In this document: piece after piece, positions 1 through 10,376 of the stretch
Numbering within the stretch: position 1 is the first letter of the stretch
How the letters are laid out: every line of letters starts with the position of its first letter
Source of the DNA: Ostreococcus lucimarinus CCE9901
Lineage: Eukaryota > Chlorophyta > Mamiellophyceae > Mamiellales > Bathycoccaceae
Length of the DNA: 64,000 nt
Reading direction: 5' to 3'
Assembly: GCF_000092065.1 (NCBI RefSeq)
Contig: NC_009374.1
Coordinates: forward strand, 485,134 to 549,133
The notes under the pieces: model-generated
Seen by the model: only the letters and a program-made list of their open reading frames with translations
What the model was told of the DNA's origin: nothing
The model's database searches: none
Position numbers and translations under genes: made by a program

Positions 1-1772
1 GACGAAGACGACGAAGAGTACGCTATAAATCGTGTACACCTTGTGTCCCCAAACCGAAGCGAAAATGTAGAACAACTCGATGTAAATAGCGCTGAATGGC
101 AAGAAGCTCGCGATGCACATCTGCGGAATCGTCGCGCGGTACCATGGCAGCGCTGGGATGTCGCGCGGATACTTCGTTGTTCGCACCGGCGCGTTGAACT
201 CTGCCTTGGCGTTTTTACCGGCTATGCCTCCGACGATGGTGAGAGGAATGGTGACGATGGCCCAAAGCAAGACGATGAGTACGATGGTACCGAAAGGTAA
301 CGCCGCCGTGCTCCTGTACGCGATGGCGACGGTGTTCAAAAACGAGAACAACACGCCGAGCGGGCCGCAAAACAAGACGCACGTCAACAGCACGTTTCGC
401 ACCCAGTTTTCACCACCCATTTGTCTGTACGTATTCGCCGAGACGTAGCCTGCGATGCCTGCGGTGAGCGAGTACATGATCAAACATGCCGCGGTGACTG
501 CACCCATGCTGTACGGGTAAAACGCGCCAACGAGGGCCAACATGAAGACGAAGATGACGAGAAAGAAGAGTTGCGTTCCAGTGCCTATTATGGCGGCGAA
601 CAGCGACCTGCCCCGCGGGAATCGGAACACATCGCCGTGCACATACTTCCAACCGGACTCTTCTTGAGACTCCAACATTTCTTCGTCTCGCGCAAACTTG
701 ACAAAGTCATTCTTCAACACTCTCAACAAAATTGACGCTAAGAAGCCCATCATCAAAATAACCGTCACGCACGAGTTGATGATGCTAAACCAATGAATCT
801 CCAGGTGCTCGGGTAAGAAAGAATACCGCGAGTACTTATCCATTCTATCCTTAAACGCCGTCGTCGTCGGTTTCCAATGCACGCTATAAGAAAACCGCAT
901 CGACATCGCCTCGTCCGCCGTGATATCTACCGTCTTCAATGGATCCGTACTCAAGTTGATCTCAATCACTCGATCTTCGTTGTACGAAATCTCAAAGTGC
1001 ACGTGCGTGAACAAGAAATACCTGTTCTCTGCCGCCGCCCCCCCGCGCATGATCTTCTCCACTTTCCCGATGAAGCCCCAAATCGGCAAGTCGTCGAACG
1101 ACATTTGAAAGTAGTAGTCATTCTTCACCGCCCGGCGAAACTTCTCCACCTCTTTCCGCTCTAAAAACTGCGTGCACAAGTCCACATTCTCCTTATCGAT
1201 GCCAAATTCTATCTCATAAGGAGACTTGGCGAGCCTATCCCCACCCAGTACTTCACCCAAATCCGTTCGCTCGCGCTTGACGCCTTCGGGCGAGCGACAA
1301 AACGGGAAATCGTAATACTGATATGTCTGCGCGAACGAGCCGGGCGCGACGAGCGAATTCGAGTCAGTCTTAACGTTCGCATCCGCATCTCCCTCGACGC
1401 GCGTTCGCGCGCATTCACAAGACATTTCGACCGCGTCGTCGCGTTTGGATTAATCAATTCGCCGCGCGCGCGCGTTCGATTTTTCCACTACGACGTCGAC
1501 GCGCGAAACCGCGCACGCACCTCACTCGGATTGTGAAAAGGTCCAACCTTGTTCGCGAACAGCGCGATGTCGTCGCCGCGATCGTATTTCGAGCCCGCGA
1601 GGAGCGAACGACCGATGGAGTTCGAAGTCGATCCTCGTTGAAGATCTTCCGCGCGCGCGCTCGACGCGCGCGTACACAGCACCGCACACGACGCGAGCAC
1701 CACACACGACTCGAGGAACGCGCGTTTACGCGTTGGACGCGCGCGGGGGCGAGTTCGCGCGGTCATGACCAC
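1..1772 (-). CDS. TM9SF / EMP70 (nonaspanin) family membrane protein, partial
   Basis: Two exons on the minus strand: 1772-1521 and 1326 down to the window edge, with a 194-nt intron at 1520-1327. The junction is phase 0 and rebuilds the family signature: exon 1 ends VGPFHNPSE and exon 2 opens TYQYYDFPFC. The intron has donor GAG|GTGCGTG, branch box CTGAC (GTCAG on the plus strand at 1363-1367) and a CAG acceptor. Exon 1 gives a basic N-terminus and a hydrophobic signal (about residues 19-42). A long lumenal domain follows, then a membrane segment near residue 263, the loop motif ESGWKYVHGDVFR near 308, and several more membrane segments. The last readable stretch, LPFSAIYIELFYIF, is the conserved late-membrane block. 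About 526 residues are visible and roughly 60-100 C-terminal residues lie outside the window. TM9SF proteins act in the Golgi/endosomes in sorting of membrane cargo. The start could also be the Met two codons downstream. Confidence 0.9.
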
Positions 1773-1877
1773 CGCTCGCGCGTGGGTGTGTGCGGCGCGG
1801 CGCGGCGAGCGCGGCGGTTGGACCGCGAGCGGTTTCTCGTTTCGTTCATTTCACGGCGTCGGTTTATCTAAGGTTAG

Positions 1878-3893
1878 CTAGACGATTCGCTGGACGCTAC
1901 CAAATTGTCCGCGAGCTTTTGCAAGCGCGGCAGTGTACGCCTCGTTCGCCGTCTTCCAATCGCTCTTGTACTTGGCTTTGCGTTCTGGATCGAGCGAGGC
2001 CCACCGCTCGCCGAGCGCCTTGCCGACTTCGCGGAAGTTAAAGGTTGGATTTTCCGCCTTGACTGACGGGCGTTCGTCCGTCGCGAACGCTAAGAAGGCA
2101 GTGAGCGGCTTTTTCATTCCTGGAACTTCCACCTTGGGTTCCGGCGCCTTCTTTGCCTTTGGATCTTTAGCTTCCTTCTTCGCCTCTGGCTCCTTCGAGC
2201 ATCGATCTGCACACCGCTGTGAGGCAGTGCTGAGATCTCGCGCCGCCGAGAGCGCTTCGCTGAGATCGTGCGCCAAGTCGACTTTGATTTTTTCAACCAA
2301 GTTTTCGACCGATTTGTCCGTCAACTCGCGGCTTTCCTTGAGCGTACGATTTTCGGTTTCGAGAAGCTTGACGTTGAGACGCTCTTGTAGAAGTTTCTTT
2401 TTCGTGGCTTCGAGTTGCTTCAATGTCTCAACTCTGAACGTCTCATTCGTTGCTCGGGCTGCGATGAAAGCGGCGCGGTATCGAGTCGCCTCTAGTTGGA
2501 ATGCTTTAGGACATCCAGTATTCGGTTCAGAGTTGCGCTTTTCCGACCGTAAACTACACTGTTCGATGTCTTCATTGGCGTCGCGGAGCTTGTTCATCAA
2601 CACGGCAATCGTTTCATCCTTCGCGCTCAAACACTTGTTTCGTAGAGCGAGCTCAGTCGTAGATGCCTGGAGTTCACTTTGCGTGCGCTCTAATGCCATC
2701 TTTAGCGACGGGATTTCTCTCATTTTCCGCGCCGCATCGACTCTAAACTCCTCCACTTCCCTCCTGAGTTGCTCGGACGTGGATTTGAGTGACTTGGACA
2801 TTTCAGAAATTGATTTGTTCTCCACAGTCAAGCGCTTCACCTCGTCTCGCAGCTCGGCGTCTGAGCACGATGCGAGCTCCTTTTGCAACTCGGCGATTTT
2901 CGACTTCAGTTGCACATTTTCAGTCTCGGCAGAGGAGAGTAACTCCACATCGTAGTTGAGCTTTTCATTCTCGCCTTCTAAAGACGTCTTCTCCGCATCC
3001 AATTTTTCATATCGTTCGAGTGCGTCAACCAAATGACGTTGCAACGAGTCGCAACGTCGTTTCAACTCGTCGCGGTCGGTTAAAAACGATTTTTTCTCTT
3101 CATTAAGCACCACGCACGCGCCATTGTGCGAATGCACGTTCTCCGTCTCCGCTTGAATACGATTGTAATCCTCGCGCAGGCGCTCCACGTTTTTCCGCAG
3201 GGCTGAGATTTGCGCCTCGTACTCGCGCTCTTCGCCATTCGCACGCATCTTCGCGATCGCCTCGGTCTCCTCTCGCGCAGCTTTCTCCTTGCGAATTTCC
3301 GCGCGTAACTGCTGATTGACCGTGCGCAGATGCGCAATCTCTGACGCCCGCGCGTCGGACTCTTTTCGAATCGCCTCGATACGAGATGGAAGCGCCTGAA
3401 AGTCTTCGCGAGAAAAGGCGGTGGGCTCGGATTCGAACGGTGGCGGCAGCGGCGGCGGCGGCGGCGGCGAAACACCCCGCGGCGTCTCAAGAGCCTCCAC
3501 ATTCACCATCTGCTCCGTCCTAGCTTTCTTCGATCGCGACGCCGTATCGACGTTCTCGACGAGACCAGTCTCCTTCGACGTCGTCCGATGCGTCGCCGAC
3601 GTCTCGCCCTCGACTCCTCCGCGCGATCGCGCGTTAATATTTGGTGACGGGTACCCGCGCGTCGACGCCGCCGCGGCGACGCGCGTGACGTCGCCCCTCC
3701 CATGCGGACTCGCGTCGTCGCGCCGAGGCCGAGGCCGCGGCGCGGCGCTCTGCTTCTGTGTCTGTGCGTCTCGTTCCGCTCGTTTCGTCGTCGTGAGGGC
3801 AGGCGCTTCGCACCGGTCGCACGGGTCAGTGGGTTTACGCGTCGGCGCGATGAACAGCCCCCAACGCGCGGGCTTTGACTTTTTACGCGGCAT
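1878..3893 (-). CDS. Long coiled-coil protein with a C-terminal HMG box
   Basis: A single-exon gene of 671 aa. The N-terminal 150 residues are basic and low-complexity, starting MPRKKSKPARWG, with a proline run near residue 145. Residues about 160-560 are a heptad-rich coiled coil dense in E, K, R and L. A lysine/alanine/glutamate linker leads to an HMG box at about residues 593-660: KKPLTAFLAF opens helix 1, ERWASLDPERKAKY lies in helix 2/3. HMG boxes bend DNA and bind it with little sequence specificity, so a nuclear structural or transcriptional role is likely. The coupling to a long coiled coil suggests a dimeric architectural protein rather than a classic small HMGB. The gene is in tandem with the acidic-protein gene, whose stop lies only 53 bp upstream of this start. 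No named orthologue is recognised. Confidence 0.8.
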   Translation of the reverse strand: MPRKKSKPARWGLFIAPTRKPTDPCDRCEAPALTTTKRAERDAQTQKQSAAPRPRPRRDDASPHGRGDVTRVAAAASTRGYPSPNINARSRGGVEGETSATHRTTSKETGLVENVDTASRSKKARTEQMVNVEALETPRGVSPPPPPPLPPPFESEPTAFSREDFQALPSRIEAIRKESDARASEIAHLRTVNQQLRAEIRKEKAAREETEAIAKMRANGEEREYEAQISALRKNVERLREDYNRIQAETENVHSHNGACVVLNEEKKSFLTDRDELKRRCDSLQRHLVDALERYEKLDAEKTSLEGENEKLNYDVELLSSAETENVQLKSKIAELQKELASCSDAELRDEVKRLTVENKSISEMSKSLKSTSEQLRREVEEFRVDAARKMREIPSLKMALERTQSELQASTTELALRNKCLSAKDETIAVLMNKLRDANEDIEQCSLRSEKRNSEPNTGCPKAFQLEATRYRAAFIAARATNETFRVETLKQLEATKKKLLQERLNVKLLETENRTLKESRELTDKSVENLVEKIKVDLAHDLSEALSAARDLSTASQRCADRCSKEPEAKKEAKDPKAKKAPEPKVEVPGMKKPLTAFLAFATDERPSVKAENPTFNFREVGKALGERWASLDPERKAKYKSDWKTANEAYTAALAKARGQFGSVQRIV

Positions 3894-3946
3894 GGTTTGA
3901 AGTGCGGTTTGACCGCGACGCGACTGCGACTGCGACGCGCGCGCGT

Positions 3947-4852
3947 TTACAAGCCGAGTTCTATGGCTAAGGCGGTCTTGACTTTTTTCACCGCCTTCGC
4001 GGGCGGCGCGTTCGTTAACGCGGTCGGCGGCGGCGCGGGCGCGGACTTCTTCGCGTCGTCGTCGTCGTCGTCGTCGCTCTCGGTGAGTTTAATTTTCGCC
4101 GTGCGCTGGGTGTGCAAGGTGTCCTTGGTCAACGGCGGCGGCGCGAAAAATCCAAACGTCGCCGCTTTCGCCGGTTCCGCGCTCGTCGACGGCGCCGCGG
4201 TGGGAAACGAAAATAACCCCGCCGGTTTCGTCTTCTCAGCCTTCGCCTCGCGCGCGTCGTCGTCGTCATCCGCCTCGACGGGCGCGCCGCTCAGCCGCGA
4301 AAACACGCTCGATCGACCGGCGTCCGCGTCCTCCCTCTTCGCCCCACCCGTGAGCGCCGCGAACCCTGCGAACGCGTTCGACGTCGTCTTACCACCGTCC
4401 CCGGTTCCACCCAACGGCGATTGTCCCGGTCGCTTCGCCTTGACCACCTTTCGCCTCCCGCCCGACGAGCTCGCCGGCGACTCGCTCGCCTCCCCCGGCT
4501 TCCTCCTCGCCACGTACTCCCGCCCCTGATCCTCGAACGCCCGTCGCTCCCGCTCCCGATCCTTCGCCTCTTCGATCTCTCGCTTCGCCCGCTGCGCCTC
4601 CACCTGCGCTTTCGCCTGTTCGATCATCGCGTTCACGTCGTCCGACGGCGTCGCCGCGCTCGCCGCGAACGGATTCGCGCCCTCGGGCGCCGGCGGCGCC
4701 TTCGCCGCGCGTCCGAAGTAATTCCCCGTCGCCTCGTCGACGTCCGCGTCTTCCTCGTCGTCGTCCTCTTCGTCGCGCGCGTCGTCGCGCGCGTCGTCGA
4801 CCTGCGCGTTCAAACCGACGCCGTCAGTCCAATCGCGCATCGCATCGCGCAT
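3947..4852 (-). CDS. Acidic low-complexity protein of unknown function
   Basis: A 301-aa single-exon ORF, not recognised. The N-terminus (about residues 18-40) is almost all D, E, A and R. A predicted helix rich in E, R, K and Q follows at about residues 77-115. The rest is disordered, with several Phe-containing motifs ([19 protein letters not shown]) and acidic runs near residues 200 and 265. The C-terminus is basic-hydrophobic ([13 protein letters not shown]). Phe/Gly-like motifs spread through disordered sequence can suggest a nucleoporin-like or scaffold role, but this is weak inference. The choice of frame rests on the gene's head-to-head position with PRP6 (172 bp between the start codons) and on the sensible acidic/charged composition. 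A second Met four codons in is an alternative start. Confidence 0.55.
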   Translation of the reverse strand: MRDAMRDWTDGVGLNAQVDDARDDARDEEDDDEEDADVDEATGNYFGRAAKAPPAPEGANPFAASAATPSDDVNAMIEQAKAQVEAQRAKREIEEAKDRERERRAFEDQGREYVARRKPGEASESPASSSGGRRKVVKAKRPGQSPLGGTGDGGKTTSNAFAGFAALTGGAKREDADAGRSSVFSRLSGAPVEADDDDDAREAKAEKTKPAGLFSFPTAAPSTSAEPAKAATFGFFAPPPLTKDTLHTQRTAKIKLTESDDDDDDDAKKSAPAPPPTALTNAPPAKAVKKVKTALAIELGL

Positions 4853-5024
4853 CGTCCGCGTGCGTCGTCTCGAAGCGCGCGTTCGCGCCCGCGCGCCGCG
4901 ATCGCGCGCACCTCATCCTCCGTCGCGCGCGCGTCCTCGCCGTCGCTCTCGTTCGACATCGCGCGCGCCGCGATCTGCGGCGAACGCGTCGCGATCGATG
5001 CGTCATTCGACGACGCGCGAATCC

Positions 5025-7862
5025 ATGTCGAACCAAGCGTCGCGCGCGCTTCGCGCGCCGGTGGCGCCGTTCGGCGACGCGCCCGCGCCCGCGGGTTACG
5101 TCCCGGGACTCGGTCGCGGCGCCGCGGGGTTCACGACGCGGAGCGACATCGGGCCGGGACAGGTCGCGGCGGCGGGGGACAAGGTGCGGGAACGAAACGA
5201 CGACGACGACGCGACGACGCGACGACGCGACGACGCGACGGAGGCGCGATGCGATGGACGCGCGCGCGGATGATGCCGGCGAACGACTGACGAGGACGGC
5301 GCGCGCGAGTAGGAGCGAGACGAGGACGGCGGGAGAAGCGGCGACGGCGGCGAAGACGGATTGTTCGGCCGGGACGCGTCGACGTACGACGACGACGACG
5401 CGGAGGCGGATGAGATATGGGCGCAGATCGATGAGAGGATGGACTCGAGGCGGAGGGACGCGCGAGAGCGGCGGGAGAGGGAACAGATGGAAAAGTTTAG
5501 GGATGAGAATCCGAAAATCGTGGAGACGTTTCGCGACTTGAAGCGCGGGCTGAAGGACGTGTCGTACGCGGAGTGGGACGCGATTCCGGATATCGGGGAC
5601 TACACGATCAAGAAGAAAAAACTGAACGTGGGGTTCATGCCCGCGCCCGATACGCTGCTGGCCAAGGCGTTGGCGGAGAAGGAGACGGTGAACACGGCGG
5701 CGGACGCGGGCGGCGAGCAAGACTTGACGGCGGTGGGCGAAGGTCGAGGGACGGTTTTGGGGTTGAAGCTCGACCGATTAAGCGATAGCGTCACGGGTCA
5801 AACGACGATCGATCCGAAGGGGTACTTGACCGATTTAGGCTCGCAGAAGATCACGAGCGCGGCGGAGATTTCTGACATTAAAAAGGCGCGTTTGCTGCTC
5901 AAGAGCGTCATCAACACCAACCCCAAGCACGGCCCGGGGTGGATTGCGGCGGCGCGTTTGGAGGAACTCGCGGGTAAATTACAACAAGCGCGAGTGTTCA
6001 TGCAAAAAGGGTGCGAGGAGTGTCCGAAGAACGAAGACGTGTGGATCGAGGCGGCGCGGTTGAACACGCCGGAGAACGCCAAGGCAATTTTAGCGCGCGG
6101 CGTGCAAACGTTGCCGAATTCGGTGAAGATTTGGATGCAAGCGGCGCAATTAGAGATTGAAGATGAGCGTAAGCGGCGCGTGTTGCGGCGAGCGTTGGAG
6201 AACGTGCCGAATTCTGTGCGATTGTGGAAGGCGCTCGTGGACTTGAGCGCCGAGGACGACGCCAAGGTGTTGCTCGCGCGCGCGACGGAATGTTGTCCGC
6301 AGCACGTCGAACTTTGGCTCGCGCTGGCGCGTTTGGAGACCACTGAGAACGGTCGTAAGGTGCTGAACAAGGCACGCGAAACATTACCGCGCGAGCCTCA
6401 GATTTGGATCACCGCGGCGAAGCTCGAGGAGGCGAATGGGAACGAAAAAATGGTGGAGAAAATCATCGCGCGCGCGGTCAAGTCGCTCAAATCGCACGGC
6501 GTCACCATCGATCGCGAGAGTTGGATCAAAGAAGCGGAAATCGCTGAAAAAGCCGAACCACCGTCGATTGCGACGTGTCGGGCGATCGTCAAGGCGACCA
6601 TAGGCGAAGGCGTGGAGGAAGAGGACAAAAAACGCACTTGGAAGGCGGACGCGGAGGAGTGTATGAAGCGCGAGAGCGCCGAGACCGCGCGCGCGATTTA
6701 TGCGCACGCGCTAGATTCAGGATTTTCGCACAAGAAGGGTTTGTGGATGAAAGCGGCGATGTTGGAAAAGCGATTCGGTACGCCTGATTCCGTCGACGCC
6801 GTCTTGCGCAAGGCGGTGACTTTTTGCCCCAACGCTGAAATCTTGTGGCTCATGGGCGCGAAAGAGCGCTGGCTCAGCGGCGACGTCACGCGAGCGCGCG
6901 AGATTTTACAATCAGCCTTCGACGCCAACCCGGACTCGGAAGAGATTTGGCTCGCGGCTTTCAAATTGGAGTTTGAAAACGGCGAAATTGATCGCGCGCG
7001 CATGTTGCTCGCCAAGGCGCGAGAACGTTTGGCCGACTGTGCGCGGGTTTGGATGAAATCTGCGCTTGTCGAGCGCGAGGCGGGTGATGAACAAGCCGAA
7101 CGCAAGCTTCTCGATGAAGGCATCGAAAAGTTTCCGACGTTTTGGAAACTTTGGATGCAACTCGGGCAACTTGAACAGCGCGCCGGGGAGAAGCGCGCCG
7201 AGCAAGTCCGACACGCGTACACGCAAGGCACGAAGAAGTGCCCGAACGCGATTCCGTTATGGATTGCGCTTTCAAGTTTTGAGATGCGCAGTGGGAACGC
7301 GTCCAAGGCGAGAATCATTCTCGAAACCGCGCGCGCGAAGAATCCCTCCAACGAACACTTGTGGCTCGCCGCCGTACGTCAAGAGCGCGAGAGCGGAAAC
7401 ATCCAGCTCGCCGAGAGCACGATCGCGCGTGCACTGCAAGAGTGCCCAACGAGCGGTTTGCTCCTTGCCGAGTCCGTGCGATTTGCGCCTCGCCCGCAAA
7501 GGAAATCGAAATCTGTCGACGCGTTGCGGCGGTGCGACAACGATCCGTACATCATCGCCGCCATCGCCATTTTGTTCTGGGCCGACCGCAAACTCGACAA
7601 AGCCCGAAGCTGGTGGAACCGCGCGGTGACAATAGCACCCGACATTGGTGACCACTGGGCGTCGTATTACAAATTCGAACTCCAAACCGCGGGCGAGCAA
7701 GCCGCCCAAGCCGTCGCCGAGCGTTGCGCGCGGGCCGCTCCTCGCCACGGCGAGAATTGGAGCGCGATGCGCAAGCGCGTGGAGAACTGGCACGATCCCG
7801 TGATTGAAATTTTGAAAAAAGTTGCCGCCGGGCAAGACGAAATGGCGTACGCGACGAAATAG
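5025..7862 (+). CDS. PRP6: Pre-mRNA splicing factor PRP6 (U5 / tri-snRNP, HAT repeats)
   Basis: Two exons, 5025-5183 and 5313-7862, giving 902 aa. Exon 1 carries the hallmark N-terminus of Prp6: [20 protein letters not shown]. The 129-nt intron has donor AAG|GTGCGGG, a CTGAC branch box near 5286 and a TAG acceptor at 5311-5312. Exon 2 continues in frame with an acidic stretch and the conserved block [16 protein letters not shown], then the PRP1 N-terminal domain up to about residue 210. The remainder is a long array of HAT/TPR-like helical repeats (W-x3-A-x2-E pattern, for example WIAAARLEE and [11 protein letters not shown]). Prp6 bridges U5 and U4/U6 snRNPs in the tri-snRNP. Length matches the family (about 900-940). 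The start at 5025 is chosen because homologous sequence begins soon after it; the ORF stays open upstream but reads as arginine-rich noise. Confidence 0.95.
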
Positions 7863-7872
7863 TATCTTAGCT

Positions 7873-7877
7873 TGTAA
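7873..7877 (+). terminator. TGTAA polyadenylation-type box after PRP6
   Basis: TGTAA lies 10 nt after the PRP6 stop. This is the consensus polyadenylation signal of Chlamydomonas and other green algae. Confidence 0.6.
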
Positions 7878-7945
7878 TAAGTCGCCACCTTAGCGTCCCG
7901 AACCTCCCGCGCGTCGGCACAACGCCACTCCGCACGCGGCGCCTC

Positions 7946-8503
7946 ATGGCGCCCTCTCCCGCGAGCGCGTTCGATCCCACGAAGCTCGACGTGTTCTTCG
8001 AACAATACGTCGATGAAGACACGCAGCTCCCGCTCATCGCGAGCATAATCGATCGAGAACTCAGCGAACCTTACTCCATCTTCACCTACCGGTACTTCTT
8101 GAACAACTGGCCCGAGCTGTGCTTCATGGCGATCGATTCGTCCTCGCGCGAGTGCGTGGGTGTCATCGTGTGTAAGCTCGAGAAGCACCGGGAGATGATG
8201 CGGGGGTACGTGGGGATGCTGGTGGTGGATAAGCGCGCGCGCAAATTGAAGCTCGGGAGCGAGCTCGTGTCGCGCGCGCTGGCCGTGATGCAAGAAAGAG
8301 GCGCGGATGAGTGCGTGTTAGAGGCAGAGACGACGAACGAGGGGGCGCTGCGGTTGTATCAATCATTAGGATTCATCAGGGATAAGGCGTTGTCGAGGTA
8401 CTACTTGAGCGGGCGCGACGCGTATCGCCTCAAGCTGTTATTCCCGCTGCCACCCGCGGACGAGGTGGACGAGGCGAGCGGCGCGCCGAGCGACGCGAAC
8501 TAG
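7946..8503 (+). CDS. NAA30: N-alpha-acetyltransferase 30 (NatC catalytic subunit, MAK3-like)
   Basis: A 185-aa GNAT-fold protein. NatC co-translationally acetylates N-terminal Met followed by hydrophobic residues. Diagnostic segments are the N-terminal EPYSIFTYRYFLNNWPELCF, the core GYVGMLVVDKRARKLKLGSEL and the C-terminal block ALRLYQSLGFIRDK followed by RYYLSGRDAYRLKL. These match the Naa30/Mak3 family closely in order and spacing. The acetyl-CoA binding loop, normally R-x-x-G-I-G, is changed to KLKLGSEL, so one glycine of the usual loop is not obvious. The gene is downstream of and co-directional with PRP6 (83 bp gap) and converges with RPS18. A TGTAA box lies 12 nt after the stop. Partner NatC subunits are not in this window. 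Confidence 0.92.
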   Translation: MAPSPASAFDPTKLDVFFEQYVDEDTQLPLIASIIDRELSEPYSIFTYRYFLNNWPELCFMAIDSSSRECVGVIVCKLEKHREMMRGYVGMLVVDKRARKLKLGSELVSRALAVMQERGADECVLEAETTNEGALRLYQSLGFIRDKALSRYYLSGRDAYRLKLLFPLPPADEVDEASGAPSDAN

Positions 8504-8514
8504 CGAATTAGCGA

Positions 8515-8519
8515 TGTAA
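8515..8519 (+). terminator. TGTAA polyadenylation-type box after NAA30
   Basis: TGTAA lies 12 nt after the NAA30 stop. Confidence 0.6.
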
Positions 8520-8654
8520 TCTAGCTTTATTTTAGCGTCACGGCGATTTGTGAATGGTGTGGAGTGTACTACATCGTACGACGAGCATCTAATATCGCTA
8601 AGGGTTTTCGGCTTTGCCGGGCGGCGAATACGCCGCTCGACGTCTCGCAGAAAA

Positions 8655-9089
8655 TTAACGACGGCCACGTCCAGTGGTCTTCGTGTGTTGCCCTCTGACA
8701 CGAATACCCCAGTAGTGTCGGAGACCTCTGTGGTTACGCATCTTCTTCAAGCGTTCCAAATCGTCGCGCAACTTCGTGTCGAGTTGGTTCGACACCAGCT
8801 GCGAAAACTTGCCATCCTTGAAGTCGTGCTTGCGGTTCAAGAACCAATCCGGAATCCTGAACTGTCGCGGGTTAGACACGATCACCATCAACGATTCCAA
8901 CTCAGCCGCGCTCAGCTCACCGGCGCGCTTCCCGAGATCAATCTCAGCCTTTTTGCACACCAAGTTGGAAAATCGGCGGCCGATACCCTTGATCTTCGTC
9001 AACGAGTACATCACCTTCTCGCGACCGTCCACGTTGGTGTTCAGGACGCGAATGATGTGTTGAAAATCATCTCCAACGATGAGAGACAT
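8655..9089 (-). CDS. RPS18: 40S ribosomal protein S18 (uS13)
   Basis: 144 aa, intronless. The start [20 protein letters not shown] is the canonical eukaryotic RPS18 N-terminus. The H2TH region is present ([19 protein letters not shown]), as are [13 protein letters not shown] and the C-terminal [11 protein letters not shown]. uS13 sits at the head of the small subunit, contacts the P-site tRNA and forms bridges to the large subunit. The protein ends at TGRGRR, shorter than the plant and animal tail but close to the short tail known from yeast, so it is not evidently truncated. Upstream, a G-box (CACGTG at 9322-9327) adjoins a telo-box-like AAAGCCCTAA on the coding strand, a combination typical of plant ribosomal-protein promoters. 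Confidence 0.96.
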   Translation of the reverse strand: MSLIVGDDFQHIIRVLNTNVDGREKVMYSLTKIKGIGRRFSNLVCKKAEIDLGKRAGELSAAELESLMVIVSNPRQFRIPDWFLNRKHDFKDGKFSQLVSNQLDTKLRDDLERLKKMRNHRGLRHYWGIRVRGQHTKTTGRGRR

Positions 9090-9441
9090 GTCGTGCGGCG
9101 TTTACGGCGTCCAAGCGCGCGAAACGGAGGTTACGTTCGACGATGGATGGATCGACGAAAGATGCGACGATCGGTTGTGCGATCGACGTATGTGCGCGCG
9201 ACACGGATCGACCGAGCGTGCGTTCGAGCGGTGCGTGGGACGAAAGGAAAACTTTCTTGCGTTCGCGTGCGCGTGCGGGCGCGACGTGCGTCGGCGCGTC
9301 GGGAAAAGACGGACGCGAGCACACGTGTTAGGGCTTTTGAGGGCAGCGGCGCGCGCGCGAGGTCGGCGTCGATGACGGGGAGTCGCTCGTATTTAAGGGG
9401 TCGCGTTGAATCACAACTCAAAGAATTTTAGGAGAAATGGC
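9090..9441 (-). promoter_or_regulatory. RPS18 upstream region with G-box and telo-box-like site
   Basis: 352 bp between the RPS18 ATG and the shikimate kinase stop; no gene seen. Read on the minus strand it contains AAAGCCCTAACACGTGT (complement of about 9322-9338), joining a telo-box-like CCCTAA to a CACGTG G-box. This pairing is typical of plant translation-gene promoters. A TTAAATAC element lies at about 9390. Confidence 0.5.
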
Positions 9442-10308
9442 CTACGGCCCCGGACGCTCGGGCCTCGGGCCGAGTTCGCCGCGAGGATCGGTGACAGTGA
9501 TGTCGCCCTCTCGCGGCTCGTTGTGTAATTTGTTTTGAACCGCGTCAGCTTCGACGCGCTCTTCAAGGGCGGTCAAGAGACGATCGACGACGACGTCGAC
9601 GGGGGCGCCGTCGGCGTCGTCGCGCGCGCCGAGCGGGACGGTGATGTCTGCCTGCTTGTACATCGTTTCGCGCGTTTCTAACAGAGCGTTGATCTTGGCG
9701 ACGATGGAATCGATCGTCGGTTGTTCCTCGCCGCTGGTGTCGCCGGAGAGTAAGGGACGCTTTTCGACGCCGTCGGCGAGGACGCGGCGCGCCAAGAGCT
9801 CGGAGTCGCCGTGCAAGCGCACGGTGACGCCGTTGTGCAGGTGCATCCAATTCGTCTTCTCGCACACGATACCACCGCCCGTAGATATGACGCATCGCTT
9901 GTACGCCGCGACTTCGGCGAGGATCATGCTCTCGATGGCGCGAAATTCGCTCTCGCCCGCCTCGGCGAAGAGCTCGCTCGGCGTCTTCTTTGTCACGCTC
10001 TTGATGAGCTCATCCGTGTCCAAGTGATTGTACCCGAGCGCTTTCGCCAGCGACGCCCCGACGGTGGACTTTCCGGACCCCATGATACCGATTAAGAACA
10101 GCGACGTGTCTGCGAGCTTGTTCGCGACGGTACGACCGCGCAGAAGCTGCGCGGACTCGGACGCCGAAGCCGAGGCCGAGGACGCCCGGCGACTGTCTCG
10201 AGCGCGTCGCGTCGCGATGACGCGGTGCTTGAGCGTTTGCGTCGGTGCGGAACATTGCGTCGACGGCGAAGCGACGGCACGACGAGCCGCGAGCGCGGCA
10301 GACGACAT
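9442..10308 (-). CDS. Shikimate kinase, plastid-targeted
   Basis: 288 aa from the Met at 10308. It catalyses ATP-dependent 3-phosphorylation of shikimate in the plastid pathway to chorismate and aromatic amino acids. The first 65 residues are a Ser/Ala/Arg-rich transit peptide. The kinase domain follows: Walker A GIMGSGKST, the shikimate-binding DTDELI motif, FRAIES, the glycine-rich STGGG loop, and the lid/adenine segment ending in KRPLL. An upstream in-frame Met at 10452 would overlap the stop of the NPC1-like gene and reads as non-transit sequence, so 10308 is preferred. The gene follows the NPC1-like gene on the same strand after 68 bp. After the kinase core there is a roughly 40-residue acidic C-terminal extension of unknown use. 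Confidence 0.92.
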   Translation of the reverse strand: MSSAALAARRAVASPSTQCSAPTQTLKHRVIATRRARDSRRASSASASASESAQLLRGRTVANKLADTSLFLIGIMGSGKSTVGASLAKALGYNHLDTDELIKSVTKKTPSELFAEAGESEFRAIESMILAEVAAYKRCVISTGGGIVCEKTNWMHLHNGVTVRLHGDSELLARRVLADGVEKRPLLSGDTSGEEQPTIDSIVAKINALLETRETMYKQADITVPLGARDDADGAPVDVVVDRLLTALEERVEADAVQNKLHNEPREGDITVTDPRGELGPRPERPGP

Positions 10309-10376
10309 GATGTCGCGCGTTTGAAAGTGAGGATGAAGATGGGGACAAGGACCTTGAGGTTTTCGGCGCTCGGGGC

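Noticed and set aside
4049-4075. Trinucleotide runs (TCG/ACG/GAC) at about 4049, 22768, 32340 and 56519 as possible regulatory repeats
   Set aside because: They encode Asp, Thr or Ser runs in disordered or transit regions of genes and need no other explanation.
8655-8700. RPS18 C-terminus looks truncated (ends TGRGRR, lacking the plant-type TVGVSKKR tail)
   Set aside because: Budding-yeast RPS18 also ends soon after TKTTGRR, so a short tail is within the family's range; there is no sign of a frameshift or unspliced intron.
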